From an uncultured Treponema sp. (GTDB taxonomy: Bacteria > Spirochaetota > Spirochaetia > Treponematales > Treponemataceae), in NCBI GenBank assembly GCA_934691925.1, contig CAKUTI010000002.1, positions 48,987 through 112,986 on the forward strand: a DNA stretch of 64,000 bases, given 5' to 3'. Under the pieces are notes generated by a model. It saw only the letters and a list, made by a program, of their open reading frames with translations. It searched no databases and was not told where the DNA came from. This document shows positions 23,559 through 31,005 of the stretch, one piece after another. Each line of letters opens with the position of its first letter. Positions within the stretch are counted from its first letter, which is position 1. The translations under genes and the position numbers were made by a program.

Positions 23559-24860
23559 TTACTTTGCCTTGTGCCTTTTATCAAGCTCGTCGTAAACGTC
23601 TTTCCACGCGACTCCCTCTTTGTACATCAGAACACTTACAAAATAAAGCAAGTCCGCAGCTTCCCAGATTACGTCCTCTTTTGTCTCGGCTTCGTCTGTA
23701 AGCTCCTCGGCTTCCTCCATAATCTTCTCGCGCACGCGCTTTGAGTCGAGAGTCGCAGTGTAGCTTCCAGGCTTCGGATTCGCAAATCTTTCAGCGATTG
23801 TCGAGTAAAGCCGCTCAAGGCTTGATTTCGGGTCAGGGTCGGAAGAAAAGCAAGTGTAAGAGCCAGTGTGGCAAACTCCGCCGTTAGGAAAGACTGTCGC
23901 AAGAACAGTGTCGCGGTCGCAGTCGGCGCGCATTTTTACAAGCTCCAAGAAATGGCCGCTAGTCTCGCCTTTTGTCCAAAGCTTGTTCCGAGTTCTGCTG
24001 AAGAAAGTGAGTTTTCCAGTCTCGAAAGATTTTTCAAAAGCCTCTTTATTTGAATATCCGAGCATCAAAACCTCGCCCGAAGGAGACTGCGCGATAACAG
24101 GAATCATTCCGTTTGTCTTCTCAAAGTTAAGGCAGCTGATAAAAGCGTCTTTAAGCGAGACCGCGCCTGTATAAAGAGCCATTCCAAGCTGAACATCGCA
24201 GCCGATTTTTTCAAGCTCTGCAATCTGCTCAACTGAATTCACTCCGCCTGCGACAACAACGCGGCATTTCACAGCGTCTCGCAAAGCCCTGCACGCTTCC
24301 ATGTCAGTTCCCTGCATGCAGCCTTCTTTTTCAACGCAGGTGAACAAAAGCTCTGAAGCGTATTTTTCAGCCTGCTTCGCGCCTTCAATCAGCGGAATGT
24401 CAACAGTCTCTGTCCAGCCTTTCACAGCGATTTTTCCGTTGATTGCGTCAACAGAAATAATCACGCGCTGCTTTCCAATCGCCTTGCAAAGCTCTTCCAA
24501 GAATTCTTCGTCCAAGACAGACTCGCCGTCTTTAGGATTCGGATTCCAAGCCGCCGAGCCGATGATGACTTTCTCAGCCCCAAGCGAAATAAGCTCGCGC
24601 GCCTTTTTCACATCGCGGATTCCGCCGCCCACACGCACATTTCCGCGCCTGAGCAAATGCTTCAAAAGCTCCGTGTTCTTTGTGTTGCCTTTCTCGTCAG
24701 TGTTGCGAAGCGCCTGATCCAAGTCGATAATCGCAACCTCGCCGTATTTATTAAAATCAGAAATCAAATTATCCGCATCGTCACGCTGGAGCATCAAATC
24801 CTTGCCGTTTTTCAGCTGCACAACGTGTCCGTCTTTCATATCAATAGAAGAAATTACCAT
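23559..24860 (-). CDS. hisA: HisA-HisI-HisE trifunctional histidine biosynthesis fusion
   Basis: A 433-residue fusion. Residues 1-240 form a HisA TIM barrel (SIDMKDGHVVQL, VRVGGGIRD, SVDAINGKIAVKGW, VVVAGGV). Residues about 245-345 are HisI, phosphoribosyl-AMP cyclohydrolase, with LWTKGETSGH, RADCDRDT and GGVCHTGSYTCF supplying zinc and magnesium ligands. Residues about 350-433 are HisE, phosphoribosyl-ATP pyrophosphatase (EKIMEEAEELTDEAE, WEAADLLYF). One chain therefore covers steps 2, 3 and 4 of the pathway. HisIE fusions are common; adding HisA is rarer. ATG 24860 follows TATACT by 7 nt with no ribosome site. Confidence 0.93.
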   Translation of the reverse strand: MVISSIDMKDGHVVQLKNGKDLMLQRDDADNLISDFNKYGEVAIIDLDQALRNTDEKGNTKNTELLKHLLRRGNVRVGGGIRDVKKARELISLGAEKVIIGSAAWNPNPKDGESVLDEEFLEELCKAIGKQRVIISVDAINGKIAVKGWTETVDIPLIEGAKQAEKYASELLFTCVEKEGCMQGTDMEACRALRDAVKCRVVVAGGVNSVEQIAELEKIGCDVQLGMALYTGAVSLKDAFISCLNFEKTNGMIPVIAQSPSGEVLMLGYSNKEAFEKSFETGKLTFFSRTRNKLWTKGETSGHFLELVKMRADCDRDTVLATVFPNGGVCHTGSYTCFSSDPDPKSSLERLYSTIAERFANPKPGSYTATLDSKRVREKIMEEAEELTDEAETKEDVIWEAADLLYFVSVLMYKEGVAWKDVYDELDKRHKAK

Positions 24861-24873
24861 AGCCGAAAGTATA
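24861..24873 (-). promoter_or_regulatory. TATACT box 7 nt before hisAIE start (leaderless candidate)
   Basis: Minus-strand TATACT at 24873-24868, then 7 nt to ATG 24860. On the plus strand the same site reads TATAAT (24870-24875) and could fire the other way. Confidence 0.5.
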
Positions 24874-24939
24874 ATGAATTTCTCATTTAAGGAAAATAGC
24901 AGCTAATTACACAGGTTGAGCCTGCGAAACCAAAATGCA

Positions 24940-25062
24940 AGCCGACACGGATGTCGGCTGAAAGCAATTTCATCCCCGCGAGTTTTCGCCAGAAAACTTG
25001 TCTGCGACAGGAGGTCGCAAGTTCTCGTAAGAATGAAAATTACAAGGATGTAATTTTCATTC
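24940..25062 (+). ncRNA. Modular multi-hairpin element copy 1, GGA loops (CsrA-sponge-like candidate)
   Basis: Consecutive hairpins: AGCCGACA-CGGA-TGTCGGCT (24940-24959), AAAGCAA linker, GAGTTTTC-GCCA-GAAAACTT, GCGAC-AGGAG-GTCGC (25004-25018), GTTCTCGTAAGAA linker, and GAATGAAAATTACA-AGGA-TGTAATTTTCATTC (25031-25062). Three loops present GGA on the plus strand, and TACAAGGATGT fits the known CsrA consensus. The second and third hairpins compete, because AACTT at 24996-25000 can also pair with AAGTT at 25019-25023. It lies between divergent genes, upstream of the esterase promoter (TATAAT at about 25093). Whether it is transcribed is unknown. Confidence 0.5.
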
Positions 25063-25152
25063 CGCATATTTTAGACAAAATTCACGCAAATTTATAATTA
25101 CAGACCGCAAATCTCGGGCTTAGAATCTTTGTATTGGAGGAAAATTCTGAAT

Positions 25153-26340
25153 ATGAAAAAAAATCTTAAAAAATCGCTTGTTGCTCTCGCGCTCGCGGGG
25201 CTTGCATTCTCGTCTTTCGCGCAAAACGCTGACTATGTAAAGCAGGAAATCAACGCGAACGACCGCTGTGTTCCGACTTTCTATGAGGCTCTCAAAGAGC
25301 GGATGACTTTTCCGCTCGGCTTCAAAGATAATTCCGACCCTAAAAAATGGAAGAAGGCAGGCCTTGCAAAGGCAAAAGAGCTTATCATAATGCACGAGGA
25401 CACAAAGCCTTTCGACCCAGTTGTAATCGCCGAAGAGAAACGGGACGGCTACACGGCGCAGAAAGTCGTTTTCAACATCAGCGACACAACGCGCACAATG
25501 GCTCTCGTCCTTATTCCAGACTCATCAAAAAAGAACCAGAAATTCCCGGCAGCCCTTATGCTCCACGACCACGGCTCAAAGTTCTCAATCGGAAAGGAGA
25601 AAATGGTAAAGCCTTTCGAGTCAGACCCGGCGGACGAGCAGAAATTGAATCAGGCGGTCGCGTGGTCTTCAAGATATTTTGAGGACACTTTTCCGGGCGA
25701 CGAGCTTGCAAAACGCGGCTACATAGTGCTTAGCTTTGACGCTCTCGGCTGGGGCGACCGCTCTGTTGACGGCTTCAAGACAGCTTCCCAGCAGTCGCTT
25801 GCGTCAAACCTTTTCAACATGGGAACAAGCTTCGCCGGAATCATCGCACAGGAAGACATCCGCGCGGCAAAATTCCTCGCATCTTTTCCGAATGTGGACA
25901 AAAAGAGAATCGCCTGCATCGGATTCAGCATGGGAGGATTCCGCTCATGGCAGCTTGCGGCTTTAAGCGACGACATCACAGCCGGAGTTTCTGTCTGCTG
26001 GATGGGAACGATGGTGAACCATATGCAGATTGGAGACGGACAGCTTAAAGGAAACAGCGCGTTCAGCATGCTTCATCCGCTTATCGCGCGCTATCTTGAC
26101 TATCCTGATGTGGCAGGACTTGCAGCTCCAAAACCGATGATGTTCATCGGCGGCACAGCAGACCCGGTAAATCCTGTGGCAGGAACTGAGGAAGCATACG
26201 CTAAAATGCAGAAAATCTGGAAAGCGAACAAGGCGGAAAAAAATCTCGAGACAGTTCTCGTGCAGGACGGAGAGCACACATTTCTTCCGTCAGAGCAGAA
26301 GCTCGCATACGACTGGCTCGATAAAGTCTTCAAGAAATAA
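25153..26340 (+). CDS. Secreted alpha/beta-hydrolase, acetylxylan/pectin esterase-like
   Basis: A 395-residue periplasmic or secreted hydrolase. The signal peptide ends near SSFAQ. The nucleophile elbow GFSMGG places Ser259, with Asp337 in GGTADP and His375 in DGEHTF completing a triad. LMLHDHGSKF forms the oxyanion region. It resembles the Abhydrolase_7/dienelactone-hydrolase group that includes carbohydrate deacetylases. ATG 25153 is used; a TTG at 25129 precedes the GGAGG site. It stands immediately before a small secreted protein and a PL9-like pectate lyase, so removal of acetyl or methyl esters from pectin is a reasonable guess. Confidence 0.78.
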   Translation: MKKNLKKSLVALALAGLAFSSFAQNADYVKQEINANDRCVPTFYEALKERMTFPLGFKDNSDPKKWKKAGLAKAKELIIMHEDTKPFDPVVIAEEKRDGYTAQKVVFNISDTTRTMALVLIPDSSKKNQKFPAALMLHDHGSKFSIGKEKMVKPFESDPADEQKLNQAVAWSSRYFEDTFPGDELAKRGYIVLSFDALGWGDRSVDGFKTASQQSLASNLFNMGTSFAGIIAQEDIRAAKFLASFPNVDKKRIACIGFSMGGFRSWQLAALSDDITAGVSVCWMGTMVNHMQIGDGQLKGNSAFSMLHPLIARYLDYPDVAGLAAPKPMMFIGGTADPVNPVAGTEEAYAKMQKIWKANKAEKNLETVLVQDGEHTFLPSEQKLAYDWLDKVFKK

Positions 26341-26424
26341 CATCGGCTTCTTCACTTTTGAAACATTCTTCTTATTATCAGAAAATTTAAAAAAAACGTA
26401 TGCTTTTTATTTTTGCGGCAAAGT

Positions 26425-26549
26425 ATACTAGATTTCACAGAAAATTGATGATTTTCTGTATCACAACAATTTATAAATTGTTCTAGCATTTAAGAACGTT
26501 GGCGGCTATGAGCAAAAGCCAGTCGGCCAAATTTGGAGGATTAAAAAAA
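26425..26549 (+). promoter_or_regulatory. Structured leader before the small secreted pectin-cluster protein
   Basis: TATACT near 26425 is followed by three hairpins: CAGAAAAT/ATTTTCTG, ACAATTTATAAATTGT, and TTGGC-GGCT/AGCC-GCCAA just before TTTGGAGGA. The last one borders the ribosome site and could control access to it. No riboswitch class was recognised. Confidence 0.4.
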
Positions 26550-27053
26550 ATGAAAAAGATTATCGCTACATTGACAGCAATCGCAGCAGCAATGACACTC
26601 GGCGCATTCGCAGAAAAATATGTTTCTGCAAACGACCTGGAGCTTGGAACAGTAGCAGAAGACAAAGCCCTTGAAGATGACTTTGTAATCAAGGCGACAG
26701 CGGAAAAAATCGTTGAAATCACAAAGCAGTCTTCAGACGCTCCAAACTCAGTTGGCGATGAGACTTTCACACAGAGAATCAAAATCGGCGGAGCTGGAAA
26801 TCCAACTTGCCGCTCAATCCAATTTCCTGCAAAAGCCGGACAGAAAGTAACAGTCTATGCGAAATCTTCCTCAAAAACAGACAACAGAATCGTCGCAGTT
26901 CTCGCTGAGGACGGAACACAGGTTGGAACTTCAGAAGCTGCTGCCTACGCTGAGGAAATCTCAGTCGGAAGCGTGACTCTTCCTGCTGACGGAAACTATT
27001 TCGTAACTTCTGGAAAATCAGGAATCTACATCTACGAGATTATCGTTGAGTAA
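26550..27053 (+). CDS. Small secreted protein, carbohydrate-binding-like domain
   Basis: A 167-residue protein with a signal peptide (cleavage near GAFAEK). The mature part is a single beta-sandwich (QFPAKAGQKVTVYAKSSSKT, TLPADGNYFVTSGKSGIYIYEI) of the type appended to polysaccharide lyases. GGAGG precedes ATG 26550. A strong terminator follows. It sits between the esterase and the pectate lyase, so it may be a free-standing sugar-binding module. Binding itself is not shown. Confidence 0.6.
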   Translation: MKKIIATLTAIAAAMTLGAFAEKYVSANDLELGTVAEDKALEDDFVIKATAEKIVEITKQSSDAPNSVGDETFTQRIKIGGAGNPTCRSIQFPAKAGQKVTVYAKSSSKTDNRIVAVLAEDGTQVGTSEAAAYAEEISVGSVTLPADGNYFVTSGKSGIYIYEIIVE

Positions 27054-27072
27054 ATAAAATTCTGTTTTATTT

Positions 27073-27115
27073 TACAAAAGCGCAGTTTTCTGAATTTCAG
27101 GGGCTGCGCTTTTTG
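27073..27115 (+). terminator. Rho-independent terminator after the small secreted protein
   Basis: AAAAGCGCAG and CTGCGCTTTT arms (10 bp), then further T. Confidence 0.85.
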
Positions 27116-27195
27116 TGTTAAAATGGCACGGCTTAACGTCAAAAAAGCGGAAAACGCAAAATTAAAAAAGTATCAAATTTTAGAAGGAGTAACCG

Positions 27196-30100
27196 ATGAA
27201 AAAGACATTCATCAAAATGGCTCTCGCACTTGCTTTGATTGGAGCAACTGCGGCTGGCGCGTTTGCTCAGAAAGCAAGAAAACCGTGGAGCGAAGTGCCG
27301 AATCCGAAAATCACTTCGGTTGTGGCGGACGCGAAAAATCCGAAAGTGATTATCGTAAACTTCGATATGGACACGCCAAGAGACAATTCCGGAGCTGACA
27401 AGGCGACAGTTGTTGTCTCAGGACCTTCAAGCAAGACCGCGCAGGTCGGAAAAACACGAAACAAGGCGAAAAAGGCTGAAATCGAGCTTGATGTCTCTGG
27501 AACTTACACAATCGTTGTAAAAGGCTACAGAAACGAGGAGAAAACCTCGCACGACTCAGAGCCGGCAACGTACACTTTCACTTTGCCGCTTGCAAAGCCA
27601 GCTCTCTCTCTCCTGAACGTTGGAGACGCAGTAATCAACGCGGAGTGGTCTCCTGTTGACGAGGCTACAGGCTACGTTCTTTCGTACACAGCAAACGGAA
27701 AAACTGTGAGTCTGCCTGAGACAAAGTCTCTCTCAGGAAAAATCTCAGAACTTAAAGTCGGAGACGTTGCAACTGTAAAAGTTACAGCCTTGCGCGGAAA
27801 AGACTCTTCTGTTTCTGACTCTGTAAGAAAAACCGTAAGACAGGACGCTGAGCGCGTATGGGAATTCACAGAATTCGGAACATCAACAAATCCTGAAAGA
27901 AACCGCTACGAGCTTTTGGACGCAGACAATCTTAAAGTGCGCCTTCTTTCCTGCACTTACAATCCAAAAACAGGAAACATTATCGACAAAGGCGGAAAAT
28001 ACGAGTCTTTCTTTGACGGAATGTCGTTCTATTACACAAAAATAGACCCGAGAAAAGAGAATTTCGAGCTTACCGTGACTGTGACAGTTGACTATCACAA
28101 CCCGATTGCAGACGGGCAGGAAGGATTCGGCGTTCTCGCGCTTGACCAGCTTGGAGTTGACGGACAGCCGATGATTATCGCCTACAACAACTCAACTGGA
28201 ATCGTTTCAAGAAAATTCACAACGCACGTGAACGGCGCGAAAAAGGAAATCAAGAACGGAATCGGCTACCGCGCTGTAACAGGCTTGACCGAGGGAATCA
28301 TCTCTCAGGGTGACGCGGCAATCAAAAAGATGGCTTCAAGCATTTACGAGGCATTCAGCTATGACCAGGCGGCAGACGCAGTAAAAACAGGAGACGTTTA
28401 CCGCGTAACCCTCAAAAAAGACAACACTGGCTACCACTCAATCTACAAGAGAGCGATTGCCTCAGAGGGAACTGTCGAAGAATATATTCTCTACGACACA
28501 AAGAACACAAAGCTTCTCCAGCTTGACCCGGAATGTATTTACGTCGGATTCAGCGTGGCGCGCGGATGCAACGCGACTTTCAGCGATGTTGTCTTCAAGA
28601 CCTCTGACCCGAAAAACGACCCGCCAGCTCTTCCAGAGCCTCCGGAGCTTGTTCCGCTCGCTGTAACAATCGACTGTCCTTCAACATACACATCAAAATC
28701 TTATCCGTTTGCGATGATTTCAAACGCGAAGGGAACAATCCATGTTGAGGACAAATACGGAAACGTTGTAATCGACAAAGACCCGGTTGAAGCGAACACA
28801 TACTACAAGAAAAACATCAGTATCAAAGTTCCTTCAACAAACGACTGGAATGTCACTTTCGACCCGGAAGACAAATGGCAGCCTGGCGAGAATCAGGTAA
28901 TTGCGCAGTACAACGACGAAGATGGAAGATATGAGGAAAACTACAAGAGCGTAACTTATGTACACTCGGTTTCTTCGCTTGTCTTCAAAGGCAAGAATCT
29001 TTACGTCGGCAAAAACGGCACAATCTTCGGAAAGGGAACAAAAGACGACCCGATTGACCTTGACTCAGCAATCAAATACCTGCAGCCAGGCCAGACAGCT
29101 CTTCTTCTTCCTGGAAGATATTTCCCTACAAAGAATCTTGAGATTGAAAGAGGAAACAGCGGAACTGCAAAGAAACGCAAGGTTGTAAAGTCGGCAGACC
29201 CGAAAAACCGCGCAATTCTTGACTTCACATCTTACTCAGGAACAAACAGCGCAGTAAACCTTTTCGGCGACTACTGGACACTCGAGAATTTCGACATCAC
29301 AAATTCTCCTGAGAACAGCAAGGCTTTGCAGATTGGCGGAAGCTACAACGAAATCAGAATGGTTGACACTTATCTCAACAAGGACACTGGAATCCAGATT
29401 TCAGGCCGCTCTACAGAAAGTACCGATATGTGGCCTCACGACAACCTTGTCTACGGCTGCGAGTCGTTCGGAAACTCTGACCCTGCGCAGAACAACGCCG
29501 ACGGATTCGCTTCAAAGCTCACTTCCGGAAAAGGCAACGTTTTCAGAAACTGCGTATCGCACCACAACGTAGACGACGGCTGGGACTTGTACTCAAAAGT
29601 CGAGACTGGCGCAATCGGCGAAGTTTTGGTTGAAAACTGCATCGCCTACGCAAACGGAACAAAGCTCGACCTTTCTGGAAAAGGCGACGGGAACGGCTTC
29701 AAGATGGGTGGCGACGGAATCGCTGTAAAGCACGTCCTTAGAAACTCAATCTCTTGGGGCAACGGCGCAAACGGAATCACCTGCAACTCAAACCCTGCAT
29801 TGATTCTTGACCGCGTAACAGCATTCGGAAACGCGGCTTACAACATCGCGCTCTACGGAAAAGGAAACGAAGGCCAGAATCCTAGAATCTTCGAGACTGA
29901 CGGAGTTCTTTCATTTGAGGGCGGCCAGGGCGACAACATCAAGGAAAAGCCGGACTTGCTCAAAGAAAACACTTTCTACTTTGACGGCGCAAAAACAAAG
30001 AACGCAAGCGGAAAAGTTCTTTCCGCAAAAGATTCTTTCGTACGCGTTGACTGGGAAAGCTACAATAACGGCTACAATGCCGACGGAACTTTCAACAGAA

Positions 30101-30201
30101 TTCCGCGCGATGAGAACGGCGTTTTCAATCTTGGCGACCTGTTCAAGAAAACAGACGCTGTTCCGGCTGATGTCGGCGCAGACTACAACAACTTGAAATA
30201 A
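27196..30201 (+). CDS. Pectate lyase, PL9-like right-handed beta-helix with Fn3 domains
   Basis: A 1001-residue secreted protein with an AGGAG ribosome site and signal peptide ending in GAFAQ. Residues about 30-210 contain one or two Fn3-like domains (PALSLLNVGDAVINAEWSPV). A middle beta-sandwich region follows (about 215-470). The C-terminal ~400 residues are a parallel beta-helix with ENFDITNSPENSKALQIGG, NADGFASKL, GNVFRNCVSHHNVDDGWDLY and GNGFKMGG, matching polysaccharide lyase family 9. It cleaves polygalacturonate by beta-elimination with calcium. Together with the esterase and the small secreted protein it forms a pectin-use cluster. Confidence 0.88.
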   Translation: MKKTFIKMALALALIGATAAGAFAQKARKPWSEVPNPKITSVVADAKNPKVIIVNFDMDTPRDNSGADKATVVVSGPSSKTAQVGKTRNKAKKAEIELDVSGTYTIVVKGYRNEEKTSHDSEPATYTFTLPLAKPALSLLNVGDAVINAEWSPVDEATGYVLSYTANGKTVSLPETKSLSGKISELKVGDVATVKVTALRGKDSSVSDSVRKTVRQDAERVWEFTEFGTSTNPERNRYELLDADNLKVRLLSCTYNPKTGNIIDKGGKYESFFDGMSFYYTKIDPRKENFELTVTVTVDYHNPIADGQEGFGVLALDQLGVDGQPMIIAYNNSTGIVSRKFTTHVNGAKKEIKNGIGYRAVTGLTEGIISQGDAAIKKMASSIYEAFSYDQAADAVKTGDVYRVTLKKDNTGYHSIYKRAIASEGTVEEYILYDTKNTKLLQLDPECIYVGFSVARGCNATFSDVVFKTSDPKNDPPALPEPPELVPLAVTIDCPSTYTSKSYPFAMISNAKGTIHVEDKYGNVVIDKDPVEANTYYKKNISIKVPSTNDWNVTFDPEDKWQPGENQVIAQYNDEDGRYEENYKSVTYVHSVSSLVFKGKNLYVGKNGTIFGKGTKDDPIDLDSAIKYLQPGQTALLLPGRYFPTKNLEIERGNSGTAKKRKVVKSADPKNRAILDFTSYSGTNSAVNLFGDYWTLENFDITNSPENSKALQIGGSYNEIRMVDTYLNKDTGIQISGRSTESTDMWPHDNLVYGCESFGNSDPAQNNADGFASKLTSGKGNVFRNCVSHHNVDDGWDLYSKVETGAIGEVLVENCIAYANGTKLDLSGKGDGNGFKMGGDGIAVKHVLRNSISWGNGANGITCNSNPALILDRVTAFGNAAYNIALYGKGNEGQNPRIFETDGVLSFEGGQGDNIKEKPDLLKENTFYFDGAKTKNASGKVLSAKDSFVRVDWESYNNGYNADGTFNRIPRDENGVFNLGDLFKKTDAVPADVGADYNNLK

Positions 30202-30270
30202 AATCCTGAAATTTTAGCTTGGAAAGTGTCCAGGACAATTCCGGCACTTTTCCAGACTGTTTCAAGCTTC

Positions 30271-30310
30271 GGCGGACAGGAAAGCGCATTTCCTGTCCGC
30301 CGTTTTTTTT
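30271..30310 (+). terminator. Strong terminator abutting the next promoter
   Basis: GGCGGACAGGAAA and TTTCCTGTCCGCC arms (13 bp) followed by eight T (30303-30310). The TATAAT box of the next gene begins 2 nt after the T run. A weaker hairpin (GGAAAGTG/CACTTTTCC) lies just upstream. Confidence 0.9.
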
Positions 30311-30312
30311 GC

Positions 30313-30324
30313 TATAATCATCTT
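30313..30324 (+). promoter_or_regulatory. TATAAT box 6 nt before DTW gene (leaderless candidate)
   Basis: TATAAT at 30313-30318, CATCTT, ATG 30325. There is no ribosome site; the bases upstream are the preceding terminator. Confidence 0.6.
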
Positions 30325-31005
30325 ATGCGCGAATTTTGCTACAATTGCTTCAGACCAAAAGAAACCTGCCTCTGCAAATACTTAAAACCGTTCGCCCCGG
30401 GAATCAAATTTGTTTTTCTTATGCACCCGAAAGAGGCCAAGCGGCAGCGTACAGGAACAGGAAGAGTCGCCCACGCAGGACTTATAGACTCGGAAATTCT
30501 CGTGGGAATCGACTTCACAAAAAACGAGCGGCTTTGCGCTCTTCTTTCAGACCCGCAGTATTATCCTGTTCTTCTTTATCCTGACGAAAACGCGTGGAAT
30601 TCAAAAAAGGAAGGCTTCAAGGAAGCCGTCGGAAACAAAAAACTTCTCGCAATCATAATCGACTCCACGTGGTTCTGCTCAAAAAAGATGATCCGCCTAA
30701 GCTCAAACATCATGGCTTTGCCAAAAGTCAGTTTTTCTTATAAATACAAGTCGATTTTCACTTTCAAGAAAGAGCCGTCGGAAGAGTGCGTCTCAACAAT
30801 CGAAACCTGCTACTATCTGATAAAGGAAATGCAGGAGGCTGGAATCGCAGACAAAAACGCGAACCCGGAATGTCTGATGGACGCGTTCAAGGAGCTTATC
30901 AAGATGCAGCTTCAAAAGGAAAACGACAGAATCGAGGGAAAGCTCCCGAATAGCCACGCAAGCGACTTTAAATACACAAAGAAAAAAGAAGTTCCGGATT
31001 TTTAA
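30325..31005 (+). CDS. DTW-domain protein, tRNA aminocarboxypropyltransferase-like
   Basis: A 226-residue protein. N-terminal Cys motif CYNCFRPKETCLC, then FLMHPKEAKRQRTGTGR, and IIDSTWFCSKKM, a variant of the DTW motif (here STW). The family (TapT/YfiP type) transfers the aminocarboxypropyl group from S-adenosylmethionine to tRNA uridine, forming acp3U. The ATG 30325 is chosen because the coding frame upstream of it is a terminator. Its 3' end overlaps the converging GH3 gene by 4 bp. Confidence 0.85.
   Translation: MREFCYNCFRPKETCLCKYLKPFAPGIKFVFLMHPKEAKRQRTGTGRVAHAGLIDSEILVGIDFTKNERLCALLSDPQYYPVLLYPDENAWNSKKEGFKEAVGNKKLLAIIIDSTWFCSKKMIRLSSNIMALPKVSFSYKYKSIFTFKKEPSEECVSTIETCYYLIKEMQEAGIADKNANPECLMDAFKELIKMQLQKENDRIEGKLPNSHASDFKYTKKKEVPDF

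Noticed and set aside
26499..26549. Longer N-terminus for the small secreted protein (start at 26499)
   Set aside because: The upstream part lies in the leader hairpins and precedes the GGAGG site; the signal peptide begins at ATG 26550.
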